From positions 1 to 61,786 of IMG/VR virus record IMGVR_UViG_3300021960_009997: a stretch of DNA of 61,786 nucleotides; one strand, 5' to 3'. The notes under the pieces were generated by a model. The model searched no databases. It saw nothing but the letters and a program-made list of their open reading frames with translations, and was not told the origin of the DNA. Made by a program: the position numbers and the translations under genes. The stretch comes from a virus. This document shows, in pieces, positions 8,201-17,198 of this stretch (the first letter of the stretch is position 1; each line of letters starts with the position of its first letter).

Positions 8201-11200
8201 CTGGCAATGCCCCTGTATAAGTTTCAGTAAAGGTATCATACCCTGATTCCATACGATTTTTAGTTACCAGCTGTCTATCTTGAAACTCAGTGAAAGTTCT
8301 ATATATTTCACCAAACTGTTGGTATCGGTTTCCAGAACCGTCATAGGTTCCTAAAGTGTTTGATTCAGTGTGTGAGTATTCTTCCCAAGATCTTACCTCA
8401 TTAGTAGTAATATCGCCGAGTAAAGTTTCATAATATGTGTCTACTACAGTCCAGCCCTTCCACTGCCTATCCCATGCGTCCGCATATTCAAAGTTGTCAT
8501 ATGATCCTGTTATATTATTATAAACAGGTGAAACATATTCATAATCCGACCATGAATCTTCTGCTGGAGCTATAGCCATCATTCCAAATATAGTTGAGCC
8601 GCCGCATGGAGGTGGGGGTATTTCTTGTATACAAGTATTTGTAGCTGGATCATAATAATATCCAGCTCCGCAATTAATTACTTCTTCAGCCCTGTTAGAA
8701 TTATACAGTGTCACTACTGCACTCTGGCCAGGTACATTAGAAAGACTATCTGTTCCGAGTGTAAATGTCATAGCCACGGAAGCATCAGCATCAGTAATCC
8801 CGGTATCATCTGCTAAAGTAAAACTAACTGATGCCCCGCCGCCACTACCTATAGTAGCCGTACCGGACAAACTTCCTGATGTAAAATCTCCAGCAACCAA
8901 AGTATAACCAGAATCTCCTGCGAGAGTCCACGGAACAGTTGTTCCTGCAGGGACATTAGTTGCTTGAATATTGATACTAAACGAATCTCCTTCGTCAACC
9001 GCGTTCTGGGAACGAGTTAATCTATAAGTTACTACCGTCTCTCTGGGCACGGGGTCTATAACCACAGTTTCGTCTTCGTCAGGAGTACCAACAGCTTCAG
9101 TAGTATCGTATAATAGTTCCGTTACTATTGCTTCATACTTAGAGGCTAAAAGCTGTTCAGCATAAACTACTTCAGCAGCAGGAACATGGAAGTATTTTCC
9201 GGTCTGACCGGCTTCATCACTTGTCTCAGTGAACGCCGGGACAAGCTGAATGCTATCTTGAGTAAATTTAGATCTAACATACGCAGCGTCTTTGTCTAAA
9301 GAAGCATTATAATCAGGATTCATTACCGCTGAAACTGCAAATGAATTAAAAGGATCTACTAAAAGACCATTTTTAAATCTATCAACACCATTAGCGTTTA
9401 AGAATTTCTCGTTCTGCGCCTGTGATTCTAAAATAGAAAGCGAAGTATAGTATTCAAGATTTTTAATTCTTTGTTCCAAGGTACCTATTTTACGCATGGT
9501 ATATCTTGGATTTTCTATCTGTTTTACCTTAGTAGCAAGATCCTGTCTGCCATAATATTTTCCTGAGTCTGGGGACAATGAAGGAAAAGGCTTCAAAGAG
9601 AAAGTCGCCAAGGTCATATCTTTAGTGTTTTCTATAGCAGGAGGTACTACTTTCAAGGACTGTGGGCCTGGAATTACTTTAAAGTCTCCATTGCCTGAAC
9701 CAAGAACCACTCTAAATGCCTGAGCAAAGTATGATTCAATATCAGTTGTAAATTCTTGCACCGGTACAGGGTTGGTTAACCCTCCTGTTGGAGCTGCAAT
9801 AGTTAAGACTGAGCTTGGATTTGACGGAGCTGATGCTAATACAGAATTAGGTGTTGCCGTAGTAGCTGCATATGGTCTAAAATCGACCACGTTTCTCAGA
9901 TCTATTATCACACCAGTGCTACGTGTAAACAAAGGAATTTCTTGTAGCTTCATATCCCCAGCTGCAATAGTAGCAGCGTATGAGTCTACACACGCAAAAG
10001 TTGGACCCGCCGCAGCTGAGTTTGTAAAGTAATCAAATTTAACTAAAACATAAGGGGTTGCACTAAAGTCTACAGTGGAGGTAGATTTTTTAACAATATT
10101 TGACAACCCATAATAATTATCTTTTTGACCGTTATCCAAAGTAAACTGAGATGTAACTGCTGTACCCTCACTCCCTGTTGTAAAGGCCGAAGAGTGTACT
10201 CTTACTTCTTTTATTTTTAACACATCTGGAACACCGAGACAGAAGGTATCTTCTGAAGTCGCATATCCCGATGTACCGTCTATCGTAAGTTTTACATAAT
10301 GATCTTTTTGTAGTGTTTTTGTTATCGGACTTATGTTTCCGGAAACCTGTACATTGACATATGCTTTGGCTCTACGGTTTGGATAAGTAGAGGTATTTAT
10401 TGTGTCATCTAAATCAAATTCTACAGAATTTGATGCACCGGTAACAGTTCTTGTTCCGGAAGTCATGTCCAAAACTTCTCCGGCGGTTATAGTAGTTCCG
10501 CCTACTGTTTGAAAACTATCTTTTGCTACAACAATAATGTTTGCATTTATTATAGTATCAGATAAGCTACCGGTGCCATGTGGAAAAGAAATCGGAGTGG
10601 ACACTGTAGCAGTAGCAGTAGCAGTAGCATCAAAGTCTATATCAAACTCTTTTGTATATTTGAAGCTATAATCGAATGTTCCGCTCGGTGCAAGTGTTTT
10701 AATGTAAGTAGTGGGCAATGGGAATATAAGACGATTATAATCTTTTTCCTTTAACACAGCACTTTCAGGGGTACTGTCAAAATTTAAATCTTCTAAAACA
10801 ATATCAGCATGAGCATCTGCAATAGAATCATTATAATATATTCCTCGCACATCTTTAAACTGAGCATTGCCACTCATTTTTACATCATACAAATAAATTC
10901 TATATTGACCAGCGGCCGCACCGGGAGTTCCGGATGAATGTACAAGATGTCTTACTTTAGCAGTACCTATAGAAGTACCAGGAGCAGAAGTTCCAGAGAA
11001 AGTTCCTGCAGTAACAGCGGCCGCCGCCGCCGATCTTAATTCTACTGTTGCACCACCATCAACATCAAAATTACCACATAATTCATCAATAACAACATAA
11101 TTACCGTATGAAGTAGTAACAGATAATCCTTCATCAACATAAGAACTTGTTGGTTTGTTTACTGTTATCAGTTTAGGTGCATCAAGTGATTTAGTATACC

Positions 11201-12284
11201 CTGCAACATTAGCGGTACCGGGAGATATTTGCACAACAAATTTGCTTTCAGAACCGCCGTTCGCAGCAGTAAATGCTCCTCCATTAACACCATCATTTAA
11301 ATGTTCTCTGATTTTAACTTTCATTCCATTGACAACATAGTTGCCATTGGCATTGTAAAACTTTGTAGCAATACTATCATTGATTTTTTGTAAAGGATCT
11401 TCTTTAACTTTATTTCTAACCAATGCCCCATATTCAAATCTTGCATACTCGTAAAAGTTTCCCGGTACAGCAACCGTGGTCTTTAATGAAGTTAAAGAAA
11501 CAGCAAGGTTAAGTCTATCAGCACCGGGAGCATTAAAATTGAATGAACCTGAAGCAGGGTCTTTCAACGTAGGATCATCAGCTGCTGTTTTGATTGATTC
11601 TGTTACTTGGAAACCAATTTTTCTTTTTACACCATTACTAAAAGGATCTGCAAAACAAGATATCGCAGGTGTGACCGCAAATTGATTGTTTACATATACA
11701 ACACCGGCCGACAATTGAATTTTTGTAGCAGTGCCATAATAATTATTACCGAGAGTTGAGCTTGTAAAAGAATCTATAACAAACTCAGTGTCTCTATATG
11801 AACCAGATGAAATTATTTTAAATCTTGCATCTGTAGTCTGCACAAAATGATCGTTTGCCGTTCCGGCATGATCCATATATGCTAAATAAAATGCTTTAAT
11901 ATTGGGTCTTCCAGTGCCATCACTTTGACTAACTTCCAAGATCTTGGCTTTCATTCCTGAAGTTACACCTTGAACAGTCTCGCCAATATATTTACTAAGA
12001 TCGCTATTGTTAAGAGTAGTAGCAGTAGAGGTGCCGTTTGGATAATATGTATCGGTTATTTTAATATAAGGAATAAGACTAATATTTTCGGAACAACCAC
12101 TAATGACAGCGCCGTTTTTCAGGGTGAAGCTACCAAGTGAAGAAATCTGATTCTGCAATATAGTTTGTAGCTGTGTCAATTCCCTTGCTTGGACTGCGTA
12201 TCCTGGTTTAAATAAAACCCTGGTATAGTTGTCTCCAACATCAAAGTCGTCAAAATACGGAGTAGTGTTTAAATTCAGAGCCAT
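5280..12284 (-). CDS. Giant tail structural protein, DUF4815-like N-terminus
   Basis: The 2334-residue protein begins MALNLNTTPYFDDF and continues GYAVQARELTQLQTILQNQ, the hallmark of the DUF4815 tail proteins of T4-like cyanophages and other marine phages, which form baseplate-attached appendages. Around residues 1080-1180 there is a Calx-beta-like segment (AVDEGDSFSINI onwards). Two later regions (about 1880-1930 and 2240-2320) carry Gly-Ser-Gly-Tyr modules also seen in the gp8-like and 915-residue proteins. A proline/cysteine patch (CGAGYYYDPATNTC) occurs near residue 1210. It is likely a virion protein involved in host contact. It is the second largest type of gene expected in such phages after tape measures and fibres, and reads through without interruption. 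Confidence 0.8.
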   Translation of the reverse strand: MALNLNTTPYFDDFDVGDNYTRVLFKPGYAVQARELTQLQTILQNQISSLGSFTLKNGAVISGCSENISLIPYIKITDTYYPNGTSTATTLNNSDLSKYIGETVQGVTSGMKAKILEVSQSDGTGRPNIKAFYLAYMDHAGTANDHFVQTTDARFKIISSGSYRDTEFVIDSFTSSTLGNNYYGTATKIQLSAGVVYVNNQFAVTPAISCFADPFSNGVKRKIGFQVTESIKTAADDPTLKDPASGSFNFNAPGADRLNLAVSLTSLKTTVAVPGNFYEYARFEYGALVRNKVKEDPLQKINDSIATKFYNANGNYVVNGMKVKIREHLNDGVNGGAFTAANGGSESKFVVQISPGTANVAGYTKSLDAPKLITVNKPTSSYVDEGLSVTTSYGNYVVIDELCGNFDVDGGATVELRSAAAAAVTAGTFSGTSAPGTSIGTAKVRHLVHSSGTPGAAAGQYRIYLYDVKMSGNAQFKDVRGIYYNDSIADAHADIVLEDLNFDSTPESAVLKEKDYNRLIFPLPTTYIKTLAPSGTFDYSFKYTKEFDIDFDATATATATVSTPISFPHGTGSLSDTIINANIIVVAKDSFQTVGGTTITAGEVLDMTSGTRTVTGASNSVEFDLDDTINTSTYPNRRAKAYVNVQVSGNISPITKTLQKDHYVKLTIDGTSGYATSEDTFCLGVPDVLKIKEVRVHSSAFTTGSEGTAVTSQFTLDNGQKDNYYGLSNIVKKSTSTVDFSATPYVLVKFDYFTNSAAAGPTFACVDSYAATIAAGDMKLQEIPLFTRSTGVIIDLRNVVDFRPYAATTATPNSVLASAPSNPSSVLTIAAPTGGLTNPVPVQEFTTDIESYFAQAFRVVLGSGNGDFKVIPGPQSLKVVPPAIENTKDMTLATFSLKPFPSLSPDSGKYYGRQDLATKVKQIENPRYTMRKIGTLEQRIKNLEYYTSLSILESQAQNEKFLNANGVDRFKNGLLVDPFNSFAVSAVMNPDYNASLDKDAAYVRSKFTQDSIQLVPAFTETSDEAGQTGKYFHVPAAEVVYAEQLLASKYEAIVTELLYDTTEAVGTPDEDETVVIDPVPRETVVTYRLTRSQNAVDEGDSFSINIQATNVPAGTTVPWTLAGDSGYTLVAGDFTSGSLSGTATIGSGGGASVSFTLADDTGITDADASVAMTFTLGTDSLSNVPGQSAVVTLYNSNRAEEVINCGAGYYYDPATNTCIQEIPPPPCGGSTIFGMMAIAPAEDSWSDYEYVSPVYNNITGSYDNFEYADAWDRQWKGWTVVDTYYETLLGDITTNEVRSWEEYSHTESNTLGTYDGSGNRYQQFGEIYRTFTEFQDRQLVTKNRMESGYDTFTETYTGALPDTITEYVGESIVDESYIPYTRAQSIDFSVSGLCKNQVHDIYMGGRSKGSVTTDHNGRASGTISIGQGEFEAGVIDIMCSATVGNNLSASTSIATATFYSGGGTTVQKRKEYSVITPPVPANKEVKSSTESKLVEPGWETYYESVGAPYIVEGMPNIKYGEAYVDASGTYGSVVTVQQLADGSTVSGNVTNTQQALQSSILTTYTGSGLIDVDTEGFATWESTDLAWETGLDGSNTNNANFNSGATLKSGGAVTTTVNNVVDNVELDFNAADMYWEYEMAQLGYKAQQGFYDWNCGGWDPMAQSFKVTGVPEGIYISSVDIFFHTISTEADNNGIVLEIREMINGFPGPTVLGQCRKDRHNCNTSTADGDGTFSPKGTVFDFPTPVWCEVDKEYCIVPIPERDDPNYTVWIAELGKPIHGSTSVVSKQAHSGILFTSANNRTWTPRQKEDMMFRIKRYTFTPNVDYKIKLANARHDWINFNNFSDSSTKFAIGDRVYGFSFNIVNGGVYAGTPTVTLTDSTGQGTPITVTPTMSLGVITALTLPNVGSGYTGLSNLVVTITGGSPTTNGEITAQLNLGRILYHNDTYDNTSTIKVMKGRFYSSNSASDLTRTLVGNGTKTATTANIYNRVVNSYAMKLPYANHGNKGIVTPKIALTNTGAATVNTTLTDLYPAKTIDLDTEKTILSFSNEVATYGSAINQTVRGLQKPTAYYEITVNTTRENLSPMINGEALIMGIYKNEVNNDASGEAVRSGGSARTRYISRRVELLDGQDAEDLKVILDNKIPAEGSVKVYYKIRNGDDEQSDFDTDIFWREMEIEQAPFNTSTTGWAEYTYKVPAKGSNSFGLDSSTGVIEYDVTGLTSIPVSTGGSGYTSAPIVNITHSGEGYGAKATATISAGAVTAITVTNPGRGYDGGTITVTLSGGGGSAATAGTPVTTTQTYTGFKNYTIKIVHLSTDTAKIPFSSNLRAYALQV

Positions 12285-12294
12285 CTACTTTTTC

Positions 12295-13956
12295 CTAAAA
12301 TGTTAATATTGCCTTAATTGTTTCTACTTGGTCTTCCTGCCTGTTTATAAATGTACGGTTTTCAATATACATAACATCACCAGAATGTACGTTTAATTCA
12401 GGATTCTGAAAACTATTTATACTCAGGCTCGACACGCCTGTGTTGGTATTAGTCAAAATACTGCTTGCAGATATTAAATTTATAATGGGTTGTAACCACA
12501 CATAATAGTTGGAACCATCCACAGTTTTATGTATTACTCTAAATCTTCCATTTTCATTTGTAGTTATTATATCATCAGCATTATATTTTGCTTGTTCGAT
12601 TGCACTTCCCACTTCTATTCTTGTAGTATTATTTCCGGTTCCACTACTAAAATTAATTGAAGTGCTACCATATTGTTTTATATTTTTTACAAGACCTATT
12701 TGTCTAAAATCGTTGTTTAAAAATAAATCTGTATTATTTTCTTCATCTGTACTTAGAACAATAGCAAGTTTATTTGCAAACAATTCATTAATAGCATGTC
12801 CGCCATGTCCTTCTCTCGGCCCAAGAACAGCTCTTGCAGTAGCCTTTGCATCTCCTAAGTTTTCTACACCATTCAAGTTAGTAAATGTTATATCTGCAAA
12901 ACTATAACCGTACCCATAATCAGTAACAGTCACTCCAGTTATTTGTCCTTCAGAATTTAAAGTGGCAGTTGCTTCAGCACCAACACCGTCTCCGGTAATG
13001 ACTACCTTTATATCACCCAATATATAACCTGACCCCGTATTAATTACTTCTATTCTATCTATAGTTGCATAAGTTGTCACAGCTGCAGTTTCAACCGCCT
13101 CTTGTAGTGCTGGTGTCCCTACTGTATTTTTTAGATTGACTGTTGCTGTAGCACCTGCACCATCACCCGATATTGTAACACGAGCAAAAGAATACCCCGA
13201 ACCATTATTTGTAATTGTAAATCCCGTGACTTCCCCTGCTGCAATTGTTACAGATGCAGTGGCACCTGAGCCATCACCTGCAATCGTTGCCGTGGCAGTA
13301 GTATAGCCACTACCACCAGCTGTTTTAACAATAGTATCTACTTCTCCGTTAACATCTGCATATGGGTCAACCGTATATTTTCTTACGGGAATGTTACCTG
13401 AGTCCAAAAATTTTGTTTGGTCAGAAGAGGAAATCTGAAACATGAACTTCCATTTGTATCCATCGGCCATAGTTGAAATTACTGACGGATCCGTACTAAT
13501 CGGTTTGTCTGTACTTGGTTGTCCGAGATTGTTGTACATACATTTATATACTTTAAACTCGTCAGTGACAACATAAAAGTTAGCAGTTTTTAAACTTGAA
13601 GCACCAGAGGTTGCTGTGTGTGTTGTGACACCATTTAGAGCAGCTGAACCAAATACATCTATATAAGGTCTACCATATGAATTATCATACTGGTCATATA
13701 CTGTATTGCTGGTCCAATTAATTCTTCTTGCCAAGTGGCATATATCAGCACTATCAGCAAGCTGAGCATAAATGATATTCTTTTGAAAGTCATTTATTGT
13801 ATGCAAATCATCTGTTGGTGTTGGAGGTAACTCCTCATTAGACCAAGCCGTTGTTTTTCCCAACGTAATCCAAAAATAATCGTTGGTGTTTACAAGGTCA
13901 CGTCTAACAGATCTTGCTAACTGTATTCTGCCGCTATTGGCAAGAAGAATCGCCAT
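12295..13956 (-). CDS. Baseplate wedge protein, gp8-like
   Basis: The 553-residue protein has an N-terminal region resembling T4 gp8: after MAILLANSGRIQ comes YFWITLGKTTAWSNEELPP, then a YKWKFMFQI segment typical of gp8-like wedge proteins. In T4, gp8 dimers join the wedge arms of the baseplate. Residues about 215-370 contain four Gly-Ser-Gly-Tyr/GDGxGA modules inserted between the N-terminal part and a C-terminal domain that contains INRQEDQVETIKAIL. The protein is longer than T4 gp8 (334 residues) because of these insertions. Position between gp6/the 915-residue protein and the giant protein supports a baseplate role. Confidence 0.7.
   Translation of the reverse strand: MAILLANSGRIQLARSVRRDLVNTNDYFWITLGKTTAWSNEELPPTPTDDLHTINDFQKNIIYAQLADSADICHLARRINWTSNTVYDQYDNSYGRPYIDVFGSAALNGVTTHTATSGASSLKTANFYVVTDEFKVYKCMYNNLGQPSTDKPISTDPSVISTMADGYKWKFMFQISSSDQTKFLDSGNIPVRKYTVDPYADVNGEVDTIVKTAGGSGYTTATATIAGDGSGATASVTIAAGEVTGFTITNNGSGYSFARVTISGDGAGATATVNLKNTVGTPALQEAVETAAVTTYATIDRIEVINTGSGYILGDIKVVITGDGVGAEATATLNSEGQITGVTVTDYGYGYSFADITFTNLNGVENLGDAKATARAVLGPREGHGGHAINELFANKLAIVLSTDEENNTDLFLNNDFRQIGLVKNIKQYGSTSINFSSGTGNNTTRIEVGSAIEQAKYNADDIITTNENGRFRVIHKTVDGSNYYVWLQPIINLISASSILTNTNTGVSSLSINSFQNPELNVHSGDVMYIENRTFINRQEDQVETIKAILTF
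12414..12421 (-). promoter_or_regulatory. Candidate late promoter TATAAATA
   Basis: TATAAATA on the minus strand, within the 3' part of the gp8-like gene and about 130 bases before the giant tail gene. It could add transcription of that 7-kb gene. Chance occurrence is possible. Confidence 0.3.
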
Positions 13957-13967
13957 CTATCTACCTA

Positions 13968-14435
13968 TTAAGAAATAGTAATTGTCCAAGTGATCGTCAT
14001 TGAGTCTGCAGCACCTTTGTTGATTACTGAAAAAACAGTACGACAAAGCATTGTGCCTGCTGCTGAAGCATTAAAGATACCTGCTTCTGTAAGAGCACCA
14101 GTACCTACACCCGCACCAAAAGTAGCAACATAAGCAACGGAATTGTCAGTAACAGTGCCGCCCGCTGTAGTCAAAGCCGTACGTGAACCGGAAATAGGTG
14201 ATACCAAAGCTGTCTGTAAAGCACCGGCAGCAGTGGTATCATCACCTACTTCCATGTGTGACATTTCATCAGGAAGTGTGTGACCCCCGAGAGTGTCCTT
14301 CATACGTGCTGCGATAAAATCAAGACCAGCATCAACCACCAAGTTAGGTACTGTAAAATCACTTTTTACATTACCGTTTTCATCTTTAATCACGACATTT
14401 ACTTGTCCTGTCGCTTTCATTGTGTCTTTAAACAT
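13968..14435 (-). CDS. Small virion structural protein
   Basis: The 155-residue protein opens with a short region (TGQVNVVIKDENGNV) followed by NLVVDAGLDFIAARM and a C-terminal GALTEAGIFNASAAGTM segment. This pattern is familiar from phage tail-fibre-like or appendage proteins in marine myophages. No enzyme motif. The ATG at 14435 has GGAG upstream. It lies between the gp8-like and 915-residue baseplate genes, so a tail or baseplate location is likely. Confidence 0.6.
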   Translation of the reverse strand: MFKDTMKATGQVNVVIKDENGNVKSDFTVPNLVVDAGLDFIAARMKDTLGGHTLPDEMSHMEVGDDTTAAGALQTALVSPISGSRTALTTAGGTVTDNSVAYVATFGAGVGTGALTEAGIFNASAAGTMLCRTVFSVINKGAADSMTITWTITIS

Positions 14436-14450
14436 TATTGTTCTCCAATA

Positions 14451-17198
14451 TTAGAATGAGCCTAATGTAGTCCCTACTATGTAATCTTCTGCAAAGTAGG
14501 TGATATCTACATAGTCTTGTGGCCCTGTTATTGTTCCACTGTCTGAAGTTGTTGTTGTGTCAGACCGTGAAGTTGTAAAATTCTTAGCTACTATTTCAGA
14601 TGTTGTGCCCGTATCTGAAATAGGCTTACTTGTATTTATAACTGAAATATCGCTGTTTGTTATATCATCTACAGCAGTTTCATGTTGCAAATCTAAATTT
14701 AAAAATGTAGCATCATCTGAATGAGCATTGTCAGTAAATGATTTACTTATATGCAATGTCGCTGAATCTGTATTAGAAGTAGCGTCACTGAAAGTTCTTA
14801 TCAACGTCAATTGAGTAGAAATTACATCTGTAACAATTGCACTATCAGCAAAATCTCTATTCCACTGAACAGTTTTAACTACAGTTTCAAGTGTAGTTGC
14901 GCTATCACTAACATTTTTACCATAAGAGAAATATATACCACCATCTCTTACGTAGAAATCATTGTCAACATAATCTTCAGCAAAATAAGTTTGAGTACCA
15001 GCATCGCTTTCTCTTATATTTGTTGTTGCATCTGTATAAGACGGCGATATAAGTTTAGTAACAACATCTGTTTTAGTTACTGTTTCACTAAAAGAGATTT
15101 CATATTCAATGCTAAATGACTCTGAAGTTTCTCCGCCTTCTCCAGCAAATATATCTTCTTCAAAGAATCTAAAGTGTACTTGTGGAACTGTTATATCAAA
15201 GTCTTCAAAGGATATTTCATTTGTTATAACCAACTCACCAAACACTTCCCAACCAGCGGGATGCACTGTGTCTCTTAGATCTCTATTCCATTCTGATTGT
15301 GCGTGTGTAGATTTTACAATGTAGGAATAGGTTTGATACTTTCTATTATCTTGTAGTCTATTAACATCTGACAATTTGCCTCGGTCATCCGTATATTCTC
15401 CTTGATAAGAGAAAAGATATCCAGAATTAATGGTCACATTGACAGATTCACCAAGAGAGTCTGTTAAACTTATTACGGCTGACCCTACATTAAAATTATA
15501 GCCAGCTGTTATAACTGCAAATGAAGTAGGTATGCCTGATGAAACAGTTTCTACTTTAACAAACGCATTATTACTTCCTCCAATAATAACATAATCTTCA
15601 GCAAAATAATCTAAGGCATATCCTCTATCGTCATCTCCGCTTTCATTTATTAAGAAAACGTCTCCTACTCTAAAAGTCGGAGTACCACTACCTGAGTATG
15701 TACCAGAAGATACAGATGCTAAAGATCTAACTAAAGAGCTTCTTGCAACAGAAGAGCCTCTAAGTGTAATAAAACTATCAATGTTTAGATTGTTAATCGT
15801 TAAACTTGTTGTAGTAGAATTATAAAGTGTGCCTTTATTGGTAATAATAGCATCACGTATTTTTTCAGTTGTTGTGTTCAATGTCAGTCTTGCTGTAGCA
15901 TCCGAACCAGTACCCGTATCAATTATAGATACAGTCGGTGCGGCCACGTAACCAATACCTGTATTAGTTATAAGTATATCATTGACTTTTAACTGGCCTT
16001 CTACAAGAGTTGCAACATCAAAAGTAAGATCTGCTCCACCGCCGCCACCGAGGTTCGCATCTGCAATAGTAATAGTTTCGTCTATTACAAATCCTTGGCC
16101 ATCAACATCTATTGTAACAGTTGCATCACCTGAACCATCAACAACCACAGTAAACTCTGCAAGAGATCCTGCACCACTTGAGGTCCAATCAGATGCACCA
16201 ATAGTGTATGTTCCAGCAGATCTACTTACATCTGCTACACCTATAGTATCTACAGTAGCGATTGGTCCTTCAAATACTATTGTGCCGGCAGCGTCTGCTC
16301 CCGGGCCTGGAATAGAAGTTCTGAGAGTATCAAATTTTAAAAATACTTCCCACTGCTGAGGAGAGGTTGCATCAATTTTTATAACGTCGGTAACAGTTGC
16401 CGGTACTACTTGTGTTCTGTATCCGGAACCGAATGAAACGTAATAGTGTATATCAATTAAAGCACCTTTAAGATTTAATACTTCGTAACTGTTATTAGAG
16501 ATTACTTTGACAGATTGTTTTTCTTTCCATATACCGTCAGATGCTCTTAAAATATACCTACTTGGATATAATATAGATACATCTTCACCGTAAAATAAAC
16601 GGAAGAATGTTTCTACCGATGCTTTAGAACCTTTGCTCTCATACAAGTATTTTATGTTTTTGTAAAAAAACTTTTTATCTACTGGTAAATTTGAGGGCCA
16701 ACGCTTGGCAAGCATCTGACGCCATTTTTCAATTTCCGTAGAATTTGCTTCATCAATATCGTAAAACCTTTTATTCAACAGAACATTGATTGGATTACCA
16801 GGACGATCCATCCATTGGTAATATTTTTCAATAAACGTGACAAAGGTAGTATAATCTTCTCGTATGAATTCGGGAATAGAATACTTGATGTTGTCTGCAT
16901 TTTTTTCTACGTGTTCAGTAGTATCTCCAGAAGCAAAAGATAATACTGCTGTTAGCACCGCGCCGCCTGAACCGCTAACTGTTACAGTTGGGGCAGTTGT
17001 ATAACCGGTTCCAGGATTAGTAATAGTAACTGAGACTATTTGACCTGATGGTCCTACTACAGCAGTGGCAGCTGCATTTGTGCCGCCGCCGCCGGTAAAT
17101 GATATTGTTGGGGGAGTATTCGGAACGTAGCCGGAACCTGCATTAGATACAGTAACGGATTCTACATATCTGTAATAACTCGGTATCTTATGAGACAT
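14451..17198 (-). CDS. Large baseplate/tail protein (possible gp7 counterpart)
   Basis: The 915-residue protein begins with two GSGY-type modules (residues about 10-85), then a conserved region from about residue 108 (SIPEFIREDYTTFVTFIEKYY) through FYKNIKYLYESKGSKASVE to YPSRYILRASDGIWK. That region is shared by large baseplate-associated proteins of marine T4-like phages. The C-terminal 300 residues are Ser/Thr/Asp-rich and contain three copies of a YFAEDY(V/I) motif. Gene order (downstream of gp6 and gp25 in the same direction) matches the place of T4 gp7, but I cannot show homology to gp7. Its start overlaps the gp6 stop by one base. Confidence 0.65.
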   Translation of the reverse strand: MSHKIPSYYRYVESVTVSNAGSGYVPNTPPTISFTGGGGTNAAATAVVGPSGQIVSVTITNPGTGYTTAPTVTVSGSGGAVLTAVLSFASGDTTEHVEKNADNIKYSIPEFIREDYTTFVTFIEKYYQWMDRPGNPINVLLNKRFYDIDEANSTEIEKWRQMLAKRWPSNLPVDKKFFYKNIKYLYESKGSKASVETFFRLFYGEDVSILYPSRYILRASDGIWKEKQSVKVISNNSYEVLNLKGALIDIHYYVSFGSGYRTQVVPATVTDVIKIDATSPQQWEVFLKFDTLRTSIPGPGADAAGTIVFEGPIATVDTIGVADVSRSAGTYTIGASDWTSSGAGSLAEFTVVVDGSGDATVTIDVDGQGFVIDETITIADANLGGGGGADLTFDVATLVEGQLKVNDILITNTGIGYVAAPTVSIIDTGTGSDATARLTLNTTTEKIRDAIITNKGTLYNSTTTSLTINNLNIDSFITLRGSSVARSSLVRSLASVSSGTYSGSGTPTFRVGDVFLINESGDDDRGYALDYFAEDYVIIGGSNNAFVKVETVSSGIPTSFAVITAGYNFNVGSAVISLTDSLGESVNVTINSGYLFSYQGEYTDDRGKLSDVNRLQDNRKYQTYSYIVKSTHAQSEWNRDLRDTVHPAGWEVFGELVITNEISFEDFDITVPQVHFRFFEEDIFAGEGGETSESFSIEYEISFSETVTKTDVVTKLISPSYTDATTNIRESDAGTQTYFAEDYVDNDFYVRDGGIYFSYGKNVSDSATTLETVVKTVQWNRDFADSAIVTDVISTQLTLIRTFSDATSNTDSATLHISKSFTDNAHSDDATFLNLDLQHETAVDDITNSDISVINTSKPISDTGTTSEIVAKNFTTSRSDTTTTSDSGTITGPQDYVDITYFAEDYIVGTTLGSF
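14633..14640 (-). promoter_or_regulatory. Candidate late promoter TATAAATA
   Basis: TATAAATA on the minus strand near the 3' end of the 915-residue gene, about 200 bases upstream of the small structural gene at 14435. Position within coding sequence makes it only a candidate. Confidence 0.25.

Noticed and set aside
15982-16359. 125-codon plus-strand frame inside the 915-residue gene
   Set aside because: Antisense shadow of a Gly/Asp-rich region with no supporting context.
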